A stretch of DNA of 64,000 nt from Pelagihabitans pacificus (GTDB taxonomy: Bacteria > Bacteroidota > Bacteroidia > Flavobacteriales > Flavobacteriaceae), in the NCBI RefSeq assembly GCF_009371985.2, contig NZ_VIKU02000001.1, positions 1,612,001-1,676,000 of the forward strand. The letters are read 5' to 3'. Every line of letters starts with the position of its first letter. The first letter of the stretch is position 1. The position numbers and the translations under genes are program-made. The notes under the pieces are model-generated. The model worked only from the letters and a program-made list of their open reading frames with translations, did no database searches and had not been told where the DNA came from. Positions 52,133 to 61,205 of the stretch are shown in pieces.

Positions 52133-52140
52133 CAAAACTA
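52133..52140 (-). promoter_or_regulatory. -7 element for the PaaE-like reductase
   Basis: The minus strand reads TAGTTTTG, an exact TAnnTTTG, 16 bp upstream of the ATG at 52116. Confidence 0.5.
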
Positions 52141-52247
52141 AGCATTGAAGCGACCATTTGAAACTGGAAGGTCTAAAAAATACAAGGGTTTTGTAACAAT
52201 AGCTTATTTTTAAACACAAACGAATAGCACCAAATTGCAGGTCAAAC

Positions 52248-53717
52248 ATGTTCAAGCATTTTACGACCCTTCAATGGAAATCTTTTTTTAGATCCGCTTC
52301 CCTAGGGAAAAGTTTGGCTATCAAGATTTTGATGGGCTTTTTTGCGCTCTATATGTTGAGTACGATGCTTATGGCCGGTATCGGACTTTTTTTTGGACTG
52401 CAAAAGGCCTTTCCAGGAACAGACCCATTGACAATGGTGAGTAATTACCTCATCTATTGGGTCTTGGCGGAACTGTTCTTTCGTTATTTTATGCAGAAAC
52501 TTCCAGTGATGGACATCAAACCATTACTTACCATTCCAATAAAGAAAAGAGCAATCACCCATTATGTTCTTGGGCGTTCGGGGGTGTCGATTTACAATCT
52601 TTTCGATTTAGTATTCTTCACGCCTTTCACCGTTGTTTTGCTTTTTCAGGGATATCCGGTCCTACATGTTATTGGTTGGTTCGTGGCGATGATAGCAGTG
52701 GTGCTAAGTATCAACTATATCAATTTTCTGATCAATAAAAGCAATACGGCCCTTTTAGCGTTGCTGATACTTTTGGGAGGGTCGTATGGCCTCGATTATT
52801 TTGATATCTATCCGGTTCATGAGCTGGCCGGCAGGCTTTTTTATACGCTGTACCAACAACCTGTATTCGCTATAATTCCTATTCTGTTGACCATAGCGCT
52901 CTATTCGATCAATTATCGCTTTTTGAGAAATAGGATTTTTTTAGATGCTTCCTTAAGGCAAAAAACGAAAGAGGCGGTGACTTCGGATTTGTCATGGACC
53001 CGAAAATTTGGTGATATTGCCCCTTTTTTACAGCTAGACTTAAAATTGATATGGCGTAACAAGCGTACCAAAGTACAGGTATTCGTATCGCTGGCGATGA
53101 TTTTTTATGGACTCATTTTCTATTCGATAGAAGATTTTGGTCTTAACTCCGTGATTATGGTGGTCGTCGGTATATTGATGACCGGTATTTTTTTAATGAA
53201 TTTCGGGCAGTTTATTCCGGCTTGGGATAGCGCCTACTTCAGCATGATCATGTCCCAGAACATTCCGTTGAGAAAGTATCTCGAGGCCAAAGCCGGATTG
53301 ATTGCCCTGAGTGTCGTCGTCATGTTCTTACTGTCGATTCCCTATGTATATTTTGGATGGCAGGCACTGGCCATCAACTTTAGTACGGCCTTGTACAATT
53401 TGGGAATCAATATTCCAGTCATTCTTTTTTTTGGGTCTATGAACAAAAAACGAATTGATCTCACAAAAAGCCCTGTAGGCAATATACAGGGCACCGGAGC
53501 GGCCCAGTTTTTGGTCGGGATACCTCTTTTTGGAGCCCCTATGCTCATTTATGGTATTTTGACCCTATTGTTTTCTTTTGAAGTGGCGATAGCAAGTCTG
53601 GCCATCTTAGGTATTGTAGGTTTTGCGTATCGAAAACCTATTCTTGACACCATAACTCTCAGTTATCGCAAGAAAAAATACGGTATGATCGCTGGTTTTC
53701 AAGAAAAGAACGGATAG
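52248..53717 (+). CDS. ABC transporter permease-like membrane protein (DUF5687 type)
   Basis: The 489-residue protein has about 11-12 membrane helices and begins M-F-K-H-F-T-T-L-Q-W-K-S-F-F-R-S-A-S. It appears to be the Bacteroidota DUF5687 permease family (from memory). The ABC ATPase gene follows at 91 bp. The substrate is unknown. Confidence 0.8.
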   Translation: MFKHFTTLQWKSFFRSASLGKSLAIKILMGFFALYMLSTMLMAGIGLFFGLQKAFPGTDPLTMVSNYLIYWVLAELFFRYFMQKLPVMDIKPLLTIPIKKRAITHYVLGRSGVSIYNLFDLVFFTPFTVVLLFQGYPVLHVIGWFVAMIAVVLSINYINFLINKSNTALLALLILLGGSYGLDYFDIYPVHELAGRLFYTLYQQPVFAIIPILLTIALYSINYRFLRNRIFLDASLRQKTKEAVTSDLSWTRKFGDIAPFLQLDLKLIWRNKRTKVQVFVSLAMIFYGLIFYSIEDFGLNSVIMVVVGILMTGIFLMNFGQFIPAWDSAYFSMIMSQNIPLRKYLEAKAGLIALSVVVMFLLSIPYVYFGWQALAINFSTALYNLGINIPVILFFGSMNKKRIDLTKSPVGNIQGTGAAQFLVGIPLFGAPMLIYGILTLLFSFEVAIASLAILGIVGFAYRKPILDTITLSYRKKKYGMIAGFQEKNG

Positions 53718-53808
53718 TTAATAACGGAATAGTATGTTTGAGGGGGACCTGAAAATTGAACCGTAACAACCTCATAAACGCCTTTGGCTAGAAATTGAAG
53801 ATTGTATT

Positions 53809-54537
53809 ATGATAACAGCACAGCACCTTACCAAAAAATATGGAAATCAGATAGTGCTCAACATAGAAAGTCTGGAGATTCCCAAAGGCCAAAGTTTCGG
53901 CTTGGTCGGCAATAACGGGGCGGGAAAGACTACCTTCTTTAGTTTGTTGCTAGATTTGATTCAGCCTACCACGGGTCACATCATGAACAATGGCATGCAA
54001 GTAAATACCAGTGAAGCTTGGAAACCTTTCACCTCGGCATTTATAGACGAATCGTTTTTGATCGGGTATCTCACGCCCGAAGAGTATTTCTATTTTATAG
54101 GGGAGCTGCGCGGACAGAACAAGGCCGACGTGAATGCGTTGCTGGCAAATTTTGAGGACTTTTTTCACGGTGAGATTCTAGGTCAGAAAAAATACCTTCG
54201 AGACCTTTCCAAAGGAAACCAAAAGAAATCTGGTATTGTCGCCTCCTTTATCGGTAACCCGGAGGTGGTTGTTTTAGACGAGCCCTTTGCCAATTTGGAT
54301 CCTACTACGCAGATTCGGTTAAAAGGTGTTTTGAAAGATTTGGCGGCCCAGCAAAGAGTAACCGTGTTAGTGTCGAGCCACGATTTAATGCATGTAACCG
54401 AGGTCTGTGAGCGCATCGTGGTGTTGAATAAGGGAGAGGTAGTGAAAGATATTCAAACCTCCGAAAAGACGCTCGAAGAATTGGAATTGTTTTTTGGAAA
54501 AAAGTCCGATTCATCAAAAACGGCCTCAGGAACCTAG
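53809..54537 (+). CDS. ABC transporter ATP-binding protein
   Basis: The 242-residue ATPase has Walker A G-N-N-G-A-G-K-T-T, signature L-S-K-G-N-Q-K-K, Walker B V-V-V-L-D-E-P-F-A-N-L-D-P and the switch His (S-S-H-D-L). It pairs with the preceding DUF5687-like permease as an exporter-type system. Confidence 0.93.
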   Translation: MITAQHLTKKYGNQIVLNIESLEIPKGQSFGLVGNNGAGKTTFFSLLLDLIQPTTGHIMNNGMQVNTSEAWKPFTSAFIDESFLIGYLTPEEYFYFIGELRGQNKADVNALLANFEDFFHGEILGQKKYLRDLSKGNQKKSGIVASFIGNPEVVVLDEPFANLDPTTQIRLKGVLKDLAAQQRVTVLVSSHDLMHVTEVCERIVVLNKGEVVKDIQTSEKTLEELELFFGKKSDSSKTASGT

Positions 54538-54572
54538 ATTTGCTTGGTTTTCACCGGCATCATCCCGCAACA

Positions 54573-54588
54573 GACCGCTTGGTCGGTT
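54573..54588 (+). promoter_or_regulatory. Operator-like site A (GAC-N5-GGTCGGTT)
   Basis: Reads GACCGCTTGGTCGGTT and contains the inverted core GACC-N4-GGTC. Site B at 54700 and the site before the TetR gene share the same spacing. Confidence 0.4.
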
Positions 54589-54699
54589 AGTAAGATCGGT
54601 TTTGGGAGGGTATCATTCCAATGCTTCGACGACAAGATGGCTTACGTCGGTGAAGCGCATAAATTGCGGTGTACAACGCATGTAGTACAAAAGGCACAG

Positions 54700-54715
54700 A
54701 CCGTTTGGTCGGTTG
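54700..54715 (+). promoter_or_regulatory. Operator-like site B (GAC-N5-GGTCGGTT)
   Basis: Reads GACCGTTTGGTCGGTT. It differs from site A at one base and lies 127 bp downstream of it. Confidence 0.4.
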
Positions 54716-54849
54716 CAAAATACCTTTTAAAACACATATTTGAATAGCCTTGTATGGGGCATCCTCCCGGTTTTATTATTTTTATCGATGAACTACATAA
54801 TAATACGGTTGTTTTTCAGTTAAGGTTATACGTACGCATACACACAATT

Positions 54850-57396
54850 TTGAAGCTTCAATACAAACTTATTTTAGGCGCCGTTTTAGGTGGGTTGGCC
54901 TTGACCGCCTGCTCCACAAAAAAGGACGCTTTCCTGAACCGCAATTTCCATGCGCTGAACACCAAGTACAATGTTTTGTATAATGGGAATAATGCCTTCG
55001 AGGAAGGTCGTGAGGAATTGAATGCAAGCTATCAGGATGATTACTGGGAAACGCTACCCATAGAACGTCTTCAGGTAACCGATGAAATCAAACTCGACTC
55101 GGAGGACAACAATCCGAAATTCATTATTGCCGAGGAAAAGGCGACCAAAGCCATACAAAAGCACAGTATGGATATCAAGGATGAGGAGCGCAATCCGCAG
55201 ACCGATGAAGCATTTTTACTGTTGGGCAAGGCACGGTATTTCGACCAGCGCTATATTCCAGCATTGGAAGCCTTCAACTACATCATCAAAAAATACACCT
55301 ACAGCGACAAGCTGAACGAGGCACATATTTGGCGCGAAAAGGTAAACATCCGTCTTGAGAATGAAGAGCTCGCCATCAAGAACCTAAAGCGGTTGATGAA
55401 GTATGAGAAGCTGAAAGACCAGGAATATGCCGATGCAAGGGCGATGATGGCACAGGCCTACATTAACTTGAAAGTTATCGACACTGCGGTACAGCAGTTA
55501 AAAATTGCTTCCTTCTACACGAAAAAGAACCCTGAAAAGGGACGCTTCTATTATATCATCGGGCAACTGTATAACGAATTGGGCCATAAAGATAGTGCGA
55601 ACTATGCGTTCGATAAGGTCGTCGAACTGAATAGAAAGTCGCCCAGGGTCTATATGATCAATGCCGAGATACAGAAAATCAGGAATACGGAGGTTACCAG
55701 TGAAAATCAGGAGGAGGTTTTGGAGCACTTGACCGACTTGGAAGAAAATCGTGAAAACCGTCCGTTTCTAGATAAAATATATCGCCAGATAGCCGAGTAC
55801 CATCTAGAACAAGAGTCCGATAGTCTTGCCCTATTGTATTTCAATAAGTCGCTGCGGGCCACTCAGAACGAACCCAAGCTCAATGCCCTGAACTATGAAA
55901 ATTTAGCCGAGTATAATTTTGATGAAAACGAGTATAAGACTGCGGGAGCTTATTATGACAGCGTTTTGACCAACCTTCCCGAGAACACCAAGAAGTATAG
56001 GGCCACTAAAAAGAAGCTTGATAATTTGGAAGATGTTATCGCTTTTGAGGATGTGGTTCAGTATACCGATAGCGTAATAGCGCTTTATAAGATGTCGCCA
56101 GAGGAAAGGGAAGCTTATTTTGGAGCGCATATCGCTGAACTAAAAAGAGCGGCCGAGGAGGCAGCCAAGAAAGAGGAGGAGATGCGGGATGCCGGTTTTG
56201 CGGCCTTTGGGGAAACCAAGGGGGGCAAGGAAAACAAAGGCAAGTTCTATTTTTATAATATTACCAGTTTGGGCTACGGACAAACCGAATTTAGACAACG
56301 ATGGGGCAACCGTGAGCTGGAAGATGACTGGCGATGGAGCAATAAGGCCATATCACTGCCTTCCGAAGCTGCGGGAGACGCAGTTGCAGTAAATGATACA
56401 CTAAGCTCGGAACCTTCCGAGGACCAACGGTATTCGGTGGCTTTTTATACCGACCGTATTCCTACCGATCCTGCCGTCATTGATAGCCTGAACACGGAAC
56501 GTAACTTTGCCAACTACCAATTGGGACTCATTTACAAAGAAAAATTCAAGGAGAATCTGTTAGCCGCCGGTAAGTTGGAAGATGTGCTCAAGAACAATCC
56601 CGAGGAGCGATTAATTCTACCCTCCAAATACAACCTCTACAAAATCTATGAGGAAGAGGGAAGCCCTTTGATGGCCTCAATGAAAGAAAATATCCTACAA
56701 AACCATGGCGATTCGCGCTATGCGGAAATCATTTTAAATCCCAGGGCAGTACTCACGGATGGTGAGGATAGTCCGGATGCCCGCTATGCTGCCTTGTACG
56801 AGCTTTATGGGCAACAGGAGTTCTTGAAGACCATTACCGGTGCCGAAGAGAATATCAATCAGTTCACGGGGGATCCCATAGTGCCCAAATTCGAGATGTT
56901 GAAGGCCAATGCGATTGGAAGGCTGCAGGGCTTCGAACCCTTCAAGGAACAGCTAAACTACGTGGCGCTCACCTATCCCAACAATCCGGAAGGGAAAAAG
57001 GCCGAACAGATCATTGCGGAACAATTGCCCAAGCTTGCGATAAAGGAGTTTTCTTCGGAGACCGAATCCGGCAACTGGAAGGTGGTCTTTCCTTTTAAAA
57101 GGAGTAACGACGACGAGGCCCAAAAACTAAAAAGACTGCTCGAGAAATCGATCACCGATCTGAGGTATAAGAATATTGTTTCCAAGGACATTTACAACTT
57201 GGAAGACCAATTCGTGGTAGTTCACGGCTTCAAATCGAAAAATTATGCGGAGGGCTATGTGGAATTGCTAAAAATTAACAAGGATTACAAGGTTGATAAT
57301 GAGAATTTTGTAATTTTATCCTCCAACTATAAAATCATCCAAGTACATAAAAACTTACAAGACTATAGAAGTCAAATTTTAACCCCAAAACCATAA
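54850..57396 (+). CDS. sprE: SprE/PorW-type gliding/type IX secretion lipoprotein
   Basis: With a TTG start at 54850 the 848-residue protein has a lipoprotein signal ending G-L-A-L-T-A-C (Cys21), then F-L-N-R-N-F-H-A-L-N-T-K-Y-N-V-L-Y-N-G-N-N-A-F, as in SprE/PorW. Tetratricopeptide-like repeats follow (about 110-420), then a charged coiled-coil (about 430-470), then further repeats. In Flavobacterium SprE is needed for gliding and type IX secretion. The ATG at 54754 would add 32 residues before the lipoprotein signal and is less likely. It is followed at 4 bp by a bactofilin gene. Confidence 0.87.
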   Translation: MKLQYKLILGAVLGGLALTACSTKKDAFLNRNFHALNTKYNVLYNGNNAFEEGREELNASYQDDYWETLPIERLQVTDEIKLDSEDNNPKFIIAEEKATKAIQKHSMDIKDEERNPQTDEAFLLLGKARYFDQRYIPALEAFNYIIKKYTYSDKLNEAHIWREKVNIRLENEELAIKNLKRLMKYEKLKDQEYADARAMMAQAYINLKVIDTAVQQLKIASFYTKKNPEKGRFYYIIGQLYNELGHKDSANYAFDKVVELNRKSPRVYMINAEIQKIRNTEVTSENQEEVLEHLTDLEENRENRPFLDKIYRQIAEYHLEQESDSLALLYFNKSLRATQNEPKLNALNYENLAEYNFDENEYKTAGAYYDSVLTNLPENTKKYRATKKKLDNLEDVIAFEDVVQYTDSVIALYKMSPEEREAYFGAHIAELKRAAEEAAKKEEEMRDAGFAAFGETKGGKENKGKFYFYNITSLGYGQTEFRQRWGNRELEDDWRWSNKAISLPSEAAGDAVAVNDTLSSEPSEDQRYSVAFYTDRIPTDPAVIDSLNTERNFANYQLGLIYKEKFKENLLAAGKLEDVLKNNPEERLILPSKYNLYKIYEEEGSPLMASMKENILQNHGDSRYAEIILNPRAVLTDGEDSPDARYAALYELYGQQEFLKTITGAEENINQFTGDPIVPKFEMLKANAIGRLQGFEPFKEQLNYVALTYPNNPEGKKAEQIIAEQLPKLAIKEFSSETESGNWKVVFPFKRSNDDEAQKLKRLLEKSITDLRYKNIVSKDIYNLEDQFVVVHGFKSKNYAEGYVELLKINKDYKVDNENFVILSSNYKIIQVHKNLQDYRSQILTPKP

Positions 57397-57400
57397 ATCC

Positions 57401-57871
57401 ATGTTTTCAGACAACAAAAGACCTATGCATGAAATAGGCGGACAGCCAAACAGAATAGAAAAGAACACCAAAATCAAAGGTGACATTGTATCGGAAGCCG
57501 ATTTTCGTATTGACGGAAAATTGGATGGCAACGTCAAAACTTCCGGAAAAGTAGTTATCGGCAAGGACGGTTACATCCATGGAAAGGTAGAATGTGTAAA
57601 TGCCGATATCGAAGGTAGCTTTAACGGCGAACTTCTGGTTTCGGACCTACTCTCCCTGAAATCCTCCGCGGTGATAGAAGGTACGGTCTCCGTGAATAAA
57701 TTGGCTGTAGAGCCAGGAGCAACCTTCAACGCCTCTTGTACCATGAAGGGCAAAGGAGGATCGTTAAGCAGCGGTGGTTCTAAAAGTAGCACCCCAAGCT
57801 CTTCCTCGGGAAGTAGCTTTAAATCCTCGATTGGCAGTACCAATGTAAATGGACCAGCAAAAGCCTCGTAA
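57401..57871 (+). CDS. Bactofilin family cytoskeletal protein
   Basis: The 156-residue protein has the bactofilin right-handed beta-helix core (about residues 17-115): G-D-I-V-S-E-A-D-F-R-I-D-G, then G-K-V-V-I-G-K-D-G-Y-I-H-G-K-V and V-I-E-G-T-V-S-V. A Ser/Gly-rich disordered tail follows. Bactofilins polymerise without nucleotides and organise envelope processes. It is 4 bp after sprE, and its last 23 bp overlap the atpZ-like gene. Confidence 0.95.
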   Translation: MFSDNKRPMHEIGGQPNRIEKNTKIKGDIVSEADFRIDGKLDGNVKTSGKVVIGKDGYIHGKVECVNADIEGSFNGELLVSDLLSLKSSAVIEGTVSVNKLAVEPGATFNASCTMKGKGGSLSSGGSKSSTPSSSSGSSFKSSIGSTNVNGPAKAS

Positions 57872-58076
57872 GAAGAACAATCTTAAGAATTTTGCGGTAC
57901 TTTCGGGCATCGCTTTTGAAATGGGCGCCATTATATTTTTGGCGGCCAAGGGCGGTAGTTGGTTGGATGAACATTACCAAACGGAAAAAAGAATTTATAC
58001 GGCAATTGCCACACTTTTGGGTGTGGCAATTGCAATTTGGGTAGTTTTGCGCCAGTTGAAACGAATTCAATATTGA
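57849..58076 (+). CDS. AtpZ/AtpI family protein
   Basis: The 75-residue protein has two membrane helices and the pattern L-S-G-I-A-F-E-M-G-A-I-I-F-L-A-A-K-G-G-S-W-L-D of AtpZ/AtpI, helpers of ATP synthase c-ring assembly or Mg2+ supply. It overlaps the bactofilin gene by 23 bp. Its TGA overlaps the next ATG by one base (TGATG). Confidence 0.88.
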   Translation: MDQQKPRKKNNLKNFAVLSGIAFEMGAIIFLAAKGGSWLDEHYQTEKRIYTAIATLLGVAIAIWVVLRQLKRIQY

Positions 58077-58468
58077 TGGCCAAACTGCATCCTGTTGTTC
58101 AGTTCCTAGTGCTTATGCTCATTACATTGGCACTTGCTTTTTTTATCCATATTAATATACTTGCCCGTAACGGACTTCCCCAGTACGCAGACCGGATTAT
58201 ATTGTGCTACGTTGTTAATGCCATTTTAGCGGCTGCTATTTACGGTTCCCTGTTTTATTTCAGGCAGCGACTCAAAAACCATATTGGTTTTCTCTTCATG
58301 GGGGGTAGTTTTTTAAAGTTTATCTTCTTTTTTATACTGTTCTATCCTGCTTACAAGGCAGATGGAGAAATGAGCCGTTTAGAGTTTGCGGCCTTCTTTG
58401 TACCCTATGCAATTTGTCTCGTTATAGAGACCGTTTTTATAGCCAAAATGCTTAAAAAACTGTATTAA
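58076..58468 (+). CDS. Four-helix membrane protein of the atp cluster (DUF6168-like)
   Basis: The 130-residue protein starts M-A-K-L-H-P-V-V-Q-F at the TGATG junction and has four membrane helices. It is the kind of small conserved protein found between atpZ and atpB in flavobacteria (DUF6168, from memory). An earlier in-frame start at 58037 lies inside atpZ and is not needed. Its role is unknown, perhaps like AtpI. Confidence 0.75.
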   Translation: MAKLHPVVQFLVLMLITLALAFFIHINILARNGLPQYADRIILCYVVNAILAAAIYGSLFYFRQRLKNHIGFLFMGGSFLKFIFFFILFYPAYKADGEMSRLEFAAFFVPYAICLVIETVFIAKMLKKLY

Positions 58469-58533
58469 AAATCAATGCTCGAATCCCTTTAAAATAAACA
58501 CTAAAATGCTTTTTTCTTTTTGCAGGAATAGTG

Positions 58534-58541
58534 TACATTTG
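58534..58541 (+). promoter_or_regulatory. -7 element for atpB
   Basis: TACATTTG matches TAnnTTTG, 46 bp before the atpB ATG. It suggests atpB-G can be transcribed separately from the sprE-bactofilin unit. Confidence 0.5.
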
Positions 58542-58587
58542 CACCGATTTTTAGAGAACCTTTTTAGGACCGATATTTTTAAGCTAT

Positions 58588-59727
58588 ATGCGCATAACTT
58601 ACTTTACCAAGTTTCTTTTTGTTGCAATACTTTTTATGGGTGGAGCCGTTTTCGCGAAAGAGGGTGAACGTTCATCCGAAGAACCTCAAAAAGATCTGAA
58701 AACCGAAATCAAGGAATACATCGCCCATCACTTGCAGGATTCACATGATTTTTCGCTGTATTCCTATACCAATGATGCAGGGGAGCACAAGTATGTTGGG
58801 GCGCCATTGCCCGTAATCTTATGGGACAATGGTCTAAAAGTATTTTCCTCCTCCAAATTCCATCATGGCGAGACTTTGGCTGAAGTAGATGGCAACTACT
58901 ATGCCCTACATCACGGTAAAATATATAGAACCGATGCGGAGGGAACCATTAATTACGATGAAGACCACCACCCGACCAATGTCAAACCCCTGGATTTTTC
59001 CATTACCAAAAGCGTGGTCATGATATTCATTACAGGTCTATTAATGTTTTGGCTGTTCTCCAGCCTGGCTAAATCCTATGCCAAAAATGGGGGTGTCCCA
59101 AAGGGGGCAGGACGGTTTTTTGAGCCCATTGTTTTGTATATAAGGGATGACATCGCCAGGCCGAATATTGGGGAAAAGAAATACAGAAAGTATATGCCGT
59201 ATTTGTTGACGATTTTCTTCTTTATATGGTTCCTGAATATATTCGGACTGACACCCTTGGGGGTCAACGTTACCGGTAATATTGCAGTTACCGTAGCCCT
59301 AGCACTTTTGACCTTTCTTTTAACCAATTTTACAGGCACAAAAGATTATTGGAGACACTTGTTCGATCCATTGGGTGATACCATGCCTTGGTTTGCTAAA
59401 ATACCTTTGTACATTATATTGGTCCCCATAGAATTATTAGGTCTTATTATCAAGCCTTTTTCACTGTTGATACGTTTGTATGCGAACATGCAGGCCGGGC
59501 ACATTGTATTGATGAGCTTAATCGGGCTTATGTTCATTTTTAAAAGTTGGTTGGGCAGTCCCCTGTCATTCGGACTCGCTTTTGCCATTTCGTTGATAGA
59601 GATTTTAGTGGCCCTTTTGCAGGCCTATATATTTACAATGCTATCGGCTCTCTACTTCGGATTTGCCTCTGAGGAACACGACCATGAACACGGTCATGAG
59701 GAAGAGCCAGAGTTGGCGCATTTGTAA
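58588..59727 (+). CDS. atpB: ATP synthase F0 subunit a
   Basis: The 379-residue protein has a signal peptide and a roughly 140-residue N-terminal extracytoplasmic extension, normal for Bacteroidota. Six or so membrane helices follow, with the essential Arg296 in L-I-R-L-Y-A-N-M-Q-A-G-H. A His/Glu-rich C-terminus (H-D-H-E-H-G-H-E-E-E) ends the protein. It forms the proton path against the c-ring. Confidence 0.96.
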   Translation: MRITYFTKFLFVAILFMGGAVFAKEGERSSEEPQKDLKTEIKEYIAHHLQDSHDFSLYSYTNDAGEHKYVGAPLPVILWDNGLKVFSSSKFHHGETLAEVDGNYYALHHGKIYRTDAEGTINYDEDHHPTNVKPLDFSITKSVVMIFITGLLMFWLFSSLAKSYAKNGGVPKGAGRFFEPIVLYIRDDIARPNIGEKKYRKYMPYLLTIFFFIWFLNIFGLTPLGVNVTGNIAVTVALALLTFLLTNFTGTKDYWRHLFDPLGDTMPWFAKIPLYIILVPIELLGLIIKPFSLLIRLYANMQAGHIVLMSLIGLMFIFKSWLGSPLSFGLAFAISLIEILVALLQAYIFTMLSALYFGFASEEHDHEHGHEEEPELAHL

Positions 59728-59828
59728 AAGTTGGCATGCTAGAGCGGATAGCCTATGAGGCCGGACGAATGGAAGTGAGAGGCATACAATTGTTAGATTG
59801 AATTTTTAATTTTTAAACTAGATAGATT

Positions 59829-60020
59829 ATGGAAATTCCAGTAATGGTAGGTGCAGGTTTGGTTGTGATCGGTGTCGGAATCGGTATCGGTAGAATCGGT
59901 GGTTCAGCAATGGACGCCATCGCCCGTCAGCCTGAAGCTTACGGAAAGATTCAGACAGCGATGTTGATTGCAGCGGCGCTAATTGAAGGGATTGGATTTG
60001 CAGCTTTGTTTGCGGTCTAA
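59829..60020 (+). CDS. atpE: ATP synthase F0 subunit c
   Basis: The 63-residue hairpin protein has G-I-G-I-G-R-I-G-G-S-A in helix 1, the R-Q-P-E loop (33-36) and the ion-binding Glu53 in A-L-I-E-G-I-G-F. Gly, not Ser/Thr, follows the Glu, which favours protons over sodium. A strong hairpin follows the gene. Confidence 0.97.
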   Translation: MEIPVMVGAGLVVIGVGIGIGRIGGSAMDAIARQPEAYGKIQTAMLIAAALIEGIGFAALFAV

Positions 60021-60029
60021 GTCAATTTA

Positions 60030-60066
60030 AAACAATAACCGTAACGGTTGGTTGCGGTTATTGTTT
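60030..60066 (+). terminator. Hairpin between atpE and atpF (attenuator or RNA stabiliser)
   Basis: AAACAATAACCG (60030-60041) and CGGTTATTGTTT (60055-60066) form a perfect 12-bp stem with a 13-base loop, only 9 bp after the atpE stop. The right arm ends in T-rich sequence. It may end some transcripts or protect atpE mRNA. Confidence 0.7.
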
Positions 60067-60099
60067 ATTTAAAAATTAAGAATTTTCAAAGTTTGGATT

Positions 60100-60600
60100 A
60101 TGGAAAAGTTGTTAAATGAGTTCTCAGTAGGATTGTTTTTTTGGCAGACCCTGTTGTTTATCCTTTTATTGTTATTGCTTCGCAAATTTGCATGGAAGCC
60201 AATACTGAACGCTGTAAACGAAAGGGAAGACGGCATTAAAAGTGCACTGGCCGCCGCTGAGGATGCAAAGAAAGAAATGCAAAACGTTACGGCAGACAGT
60301 GAAAAACTATTGAAGGAGGCCCGCGCCGAACGTGAGGCCATGTTGAAAGAGGCCAGGGAAATCAGGGAAAAAATGATTGCCGACTCAAAGGAACAGGCCA
60401 AAATAGAGGGCGATAAAATGTTAAAGCAAGCCCAGGCCGCTATCGAAAGTGAGAAGAAAGCGGCAGTAGCCGATATCAAAACCCAAGTAGCGACACTCTC
60501 TGTAGACATTGCGGAGAAAGTGATCAAGGAACAACTATCCAACAAAGACAAGCAGTTAGAGTTGGTAGAGGATATGTTGGGAGACATAAAACTAAGCTAG
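60100..60600 (+). CDS. atpF: ATP synthase F0 subunit b
   Basis: The 166-residue protein has an N-terminal membrane helix (about 10-30), F-A-W-K-P-I-L-N-A-V-N-E-R-E, and a long Ala/Glu/Lys-rich coiled coil, the peripheral stalk layout. It is followed at 4 bp by atpH. Confidence 0.96.
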   Translation: MEKLLNEFSVGLFFWQTLLFILLLLLLRKFAWKPILNAVNEREDGIKSALAAAEDAKKEMQNVTADSEKLLKEARAEREAMLKEAREIREKMIADSKEQAKIEGDKMLKQAQAAIESEKKAAVADIKTQVATLSVDIAEKVIKEQLSNKDKQLELVEDMLGDIKLS

Positions 60601-60604
60601 GAAC

Positions 60605-61144
60605 ATGAGCGATTCAAGAGCGGCTGTACGGTATGCAAAGGCGACCCTAGACCTAGCGGTAGACAACAAAGCTACCGATGCGGTCGAAAAGGATATGCGT
60701 GCCATCGTAGTGACCATTGGCGAAAGCCGTGAACTTAAAAGTATGTTGACAAGCCCAATCGTCAAATCGGGCGTAAAAAAAAGTGCCTTACAAAATATTT
60801 TTAAGGGAAGTCATGGCATCACCGAAGGATTGATAGGCATTCTGGTTGAGAACAAACGTATCGGCCTATTGAAAGAGGTTGCCGAGAAGTATATCATTTT
60901 AAATGAAGACCTCAAAGGGAAAGGGGTTGCTTTCGTAACCACCGCCGTTCCTTTGACCGAACAGTTGGAGCAAAAAATACTGAAACAGGTGAACGCACTG
61001 ACCGGTAATAAAGTCGTTATCAAAAATAAAATCGATGAGAGTATCATCGGCGGGTTTGTTCTGAGAGTAGGCGATTTTCAATACGATGCCAGTATTGCCA
61101 ACAAACTGAACAATTTAAAAAGGGAATTTACAAGTAGTTTATAA
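60605..61144 (+). CDS. atpH: ATP synthase F1 subunit delta
   Basis: The 179-residue protein has A-V-R-Y-A-K-A-T-L-D-L-A at the start and the C-terminal G-G-F-V-L-R-V-G-D-F-Q-Y-D-A-S-I-A-N-K-L, both diagnostic. It links F1 to subunit b. Confidence 0.96.
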   Translation: MSDSRAAVRYAKATLDLAVDNKATDAVEKDMRAIVVTIGESRELKSMLTSPIVKSGVKKSALQNIFKGSHGITEGLIGILVENKRIGLLKEVAEKYIILNEDLKGKGVAFVTTAVPLTEQLEQKILKQVNALTGNKVVIKNKIDESIIGGFVLRVGDFQYDASIANKLNNLKREFTSSL

Positions 61145-61205
61145 ATAACAAATCAAGACAAAGAGATATTAATTGTCTCACGTCTAACTTCTTATATCTA
61201 TAAAA

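Larger units (their letters stand above)
54538..54849 (+). other. Intergenic region holding a tandem operator-like repeat
   Basis: About 310 bp between the ABC ATPase gene and the sprE start. The 18-base sequence at 54571-54588 recurs at 54698-54715 with one difference. Short frames across it (for example 54544-54747) look non-coding. No exact TAnnTTTG was found. Confidence 0.5.

Noticed and set aside
54544-54747. A 67-codon plus-strand frame before sprE
   Set aside because: It is composed around the two operator-like repeats and shows no recognisable protein features.
54754-54849. ATG-start extension of sprE
   Set aside because: It would put 32 residues before a classic lipoprotein signal peptide; the TTG at 54850 gives the correct lipoprotein N-terminus.
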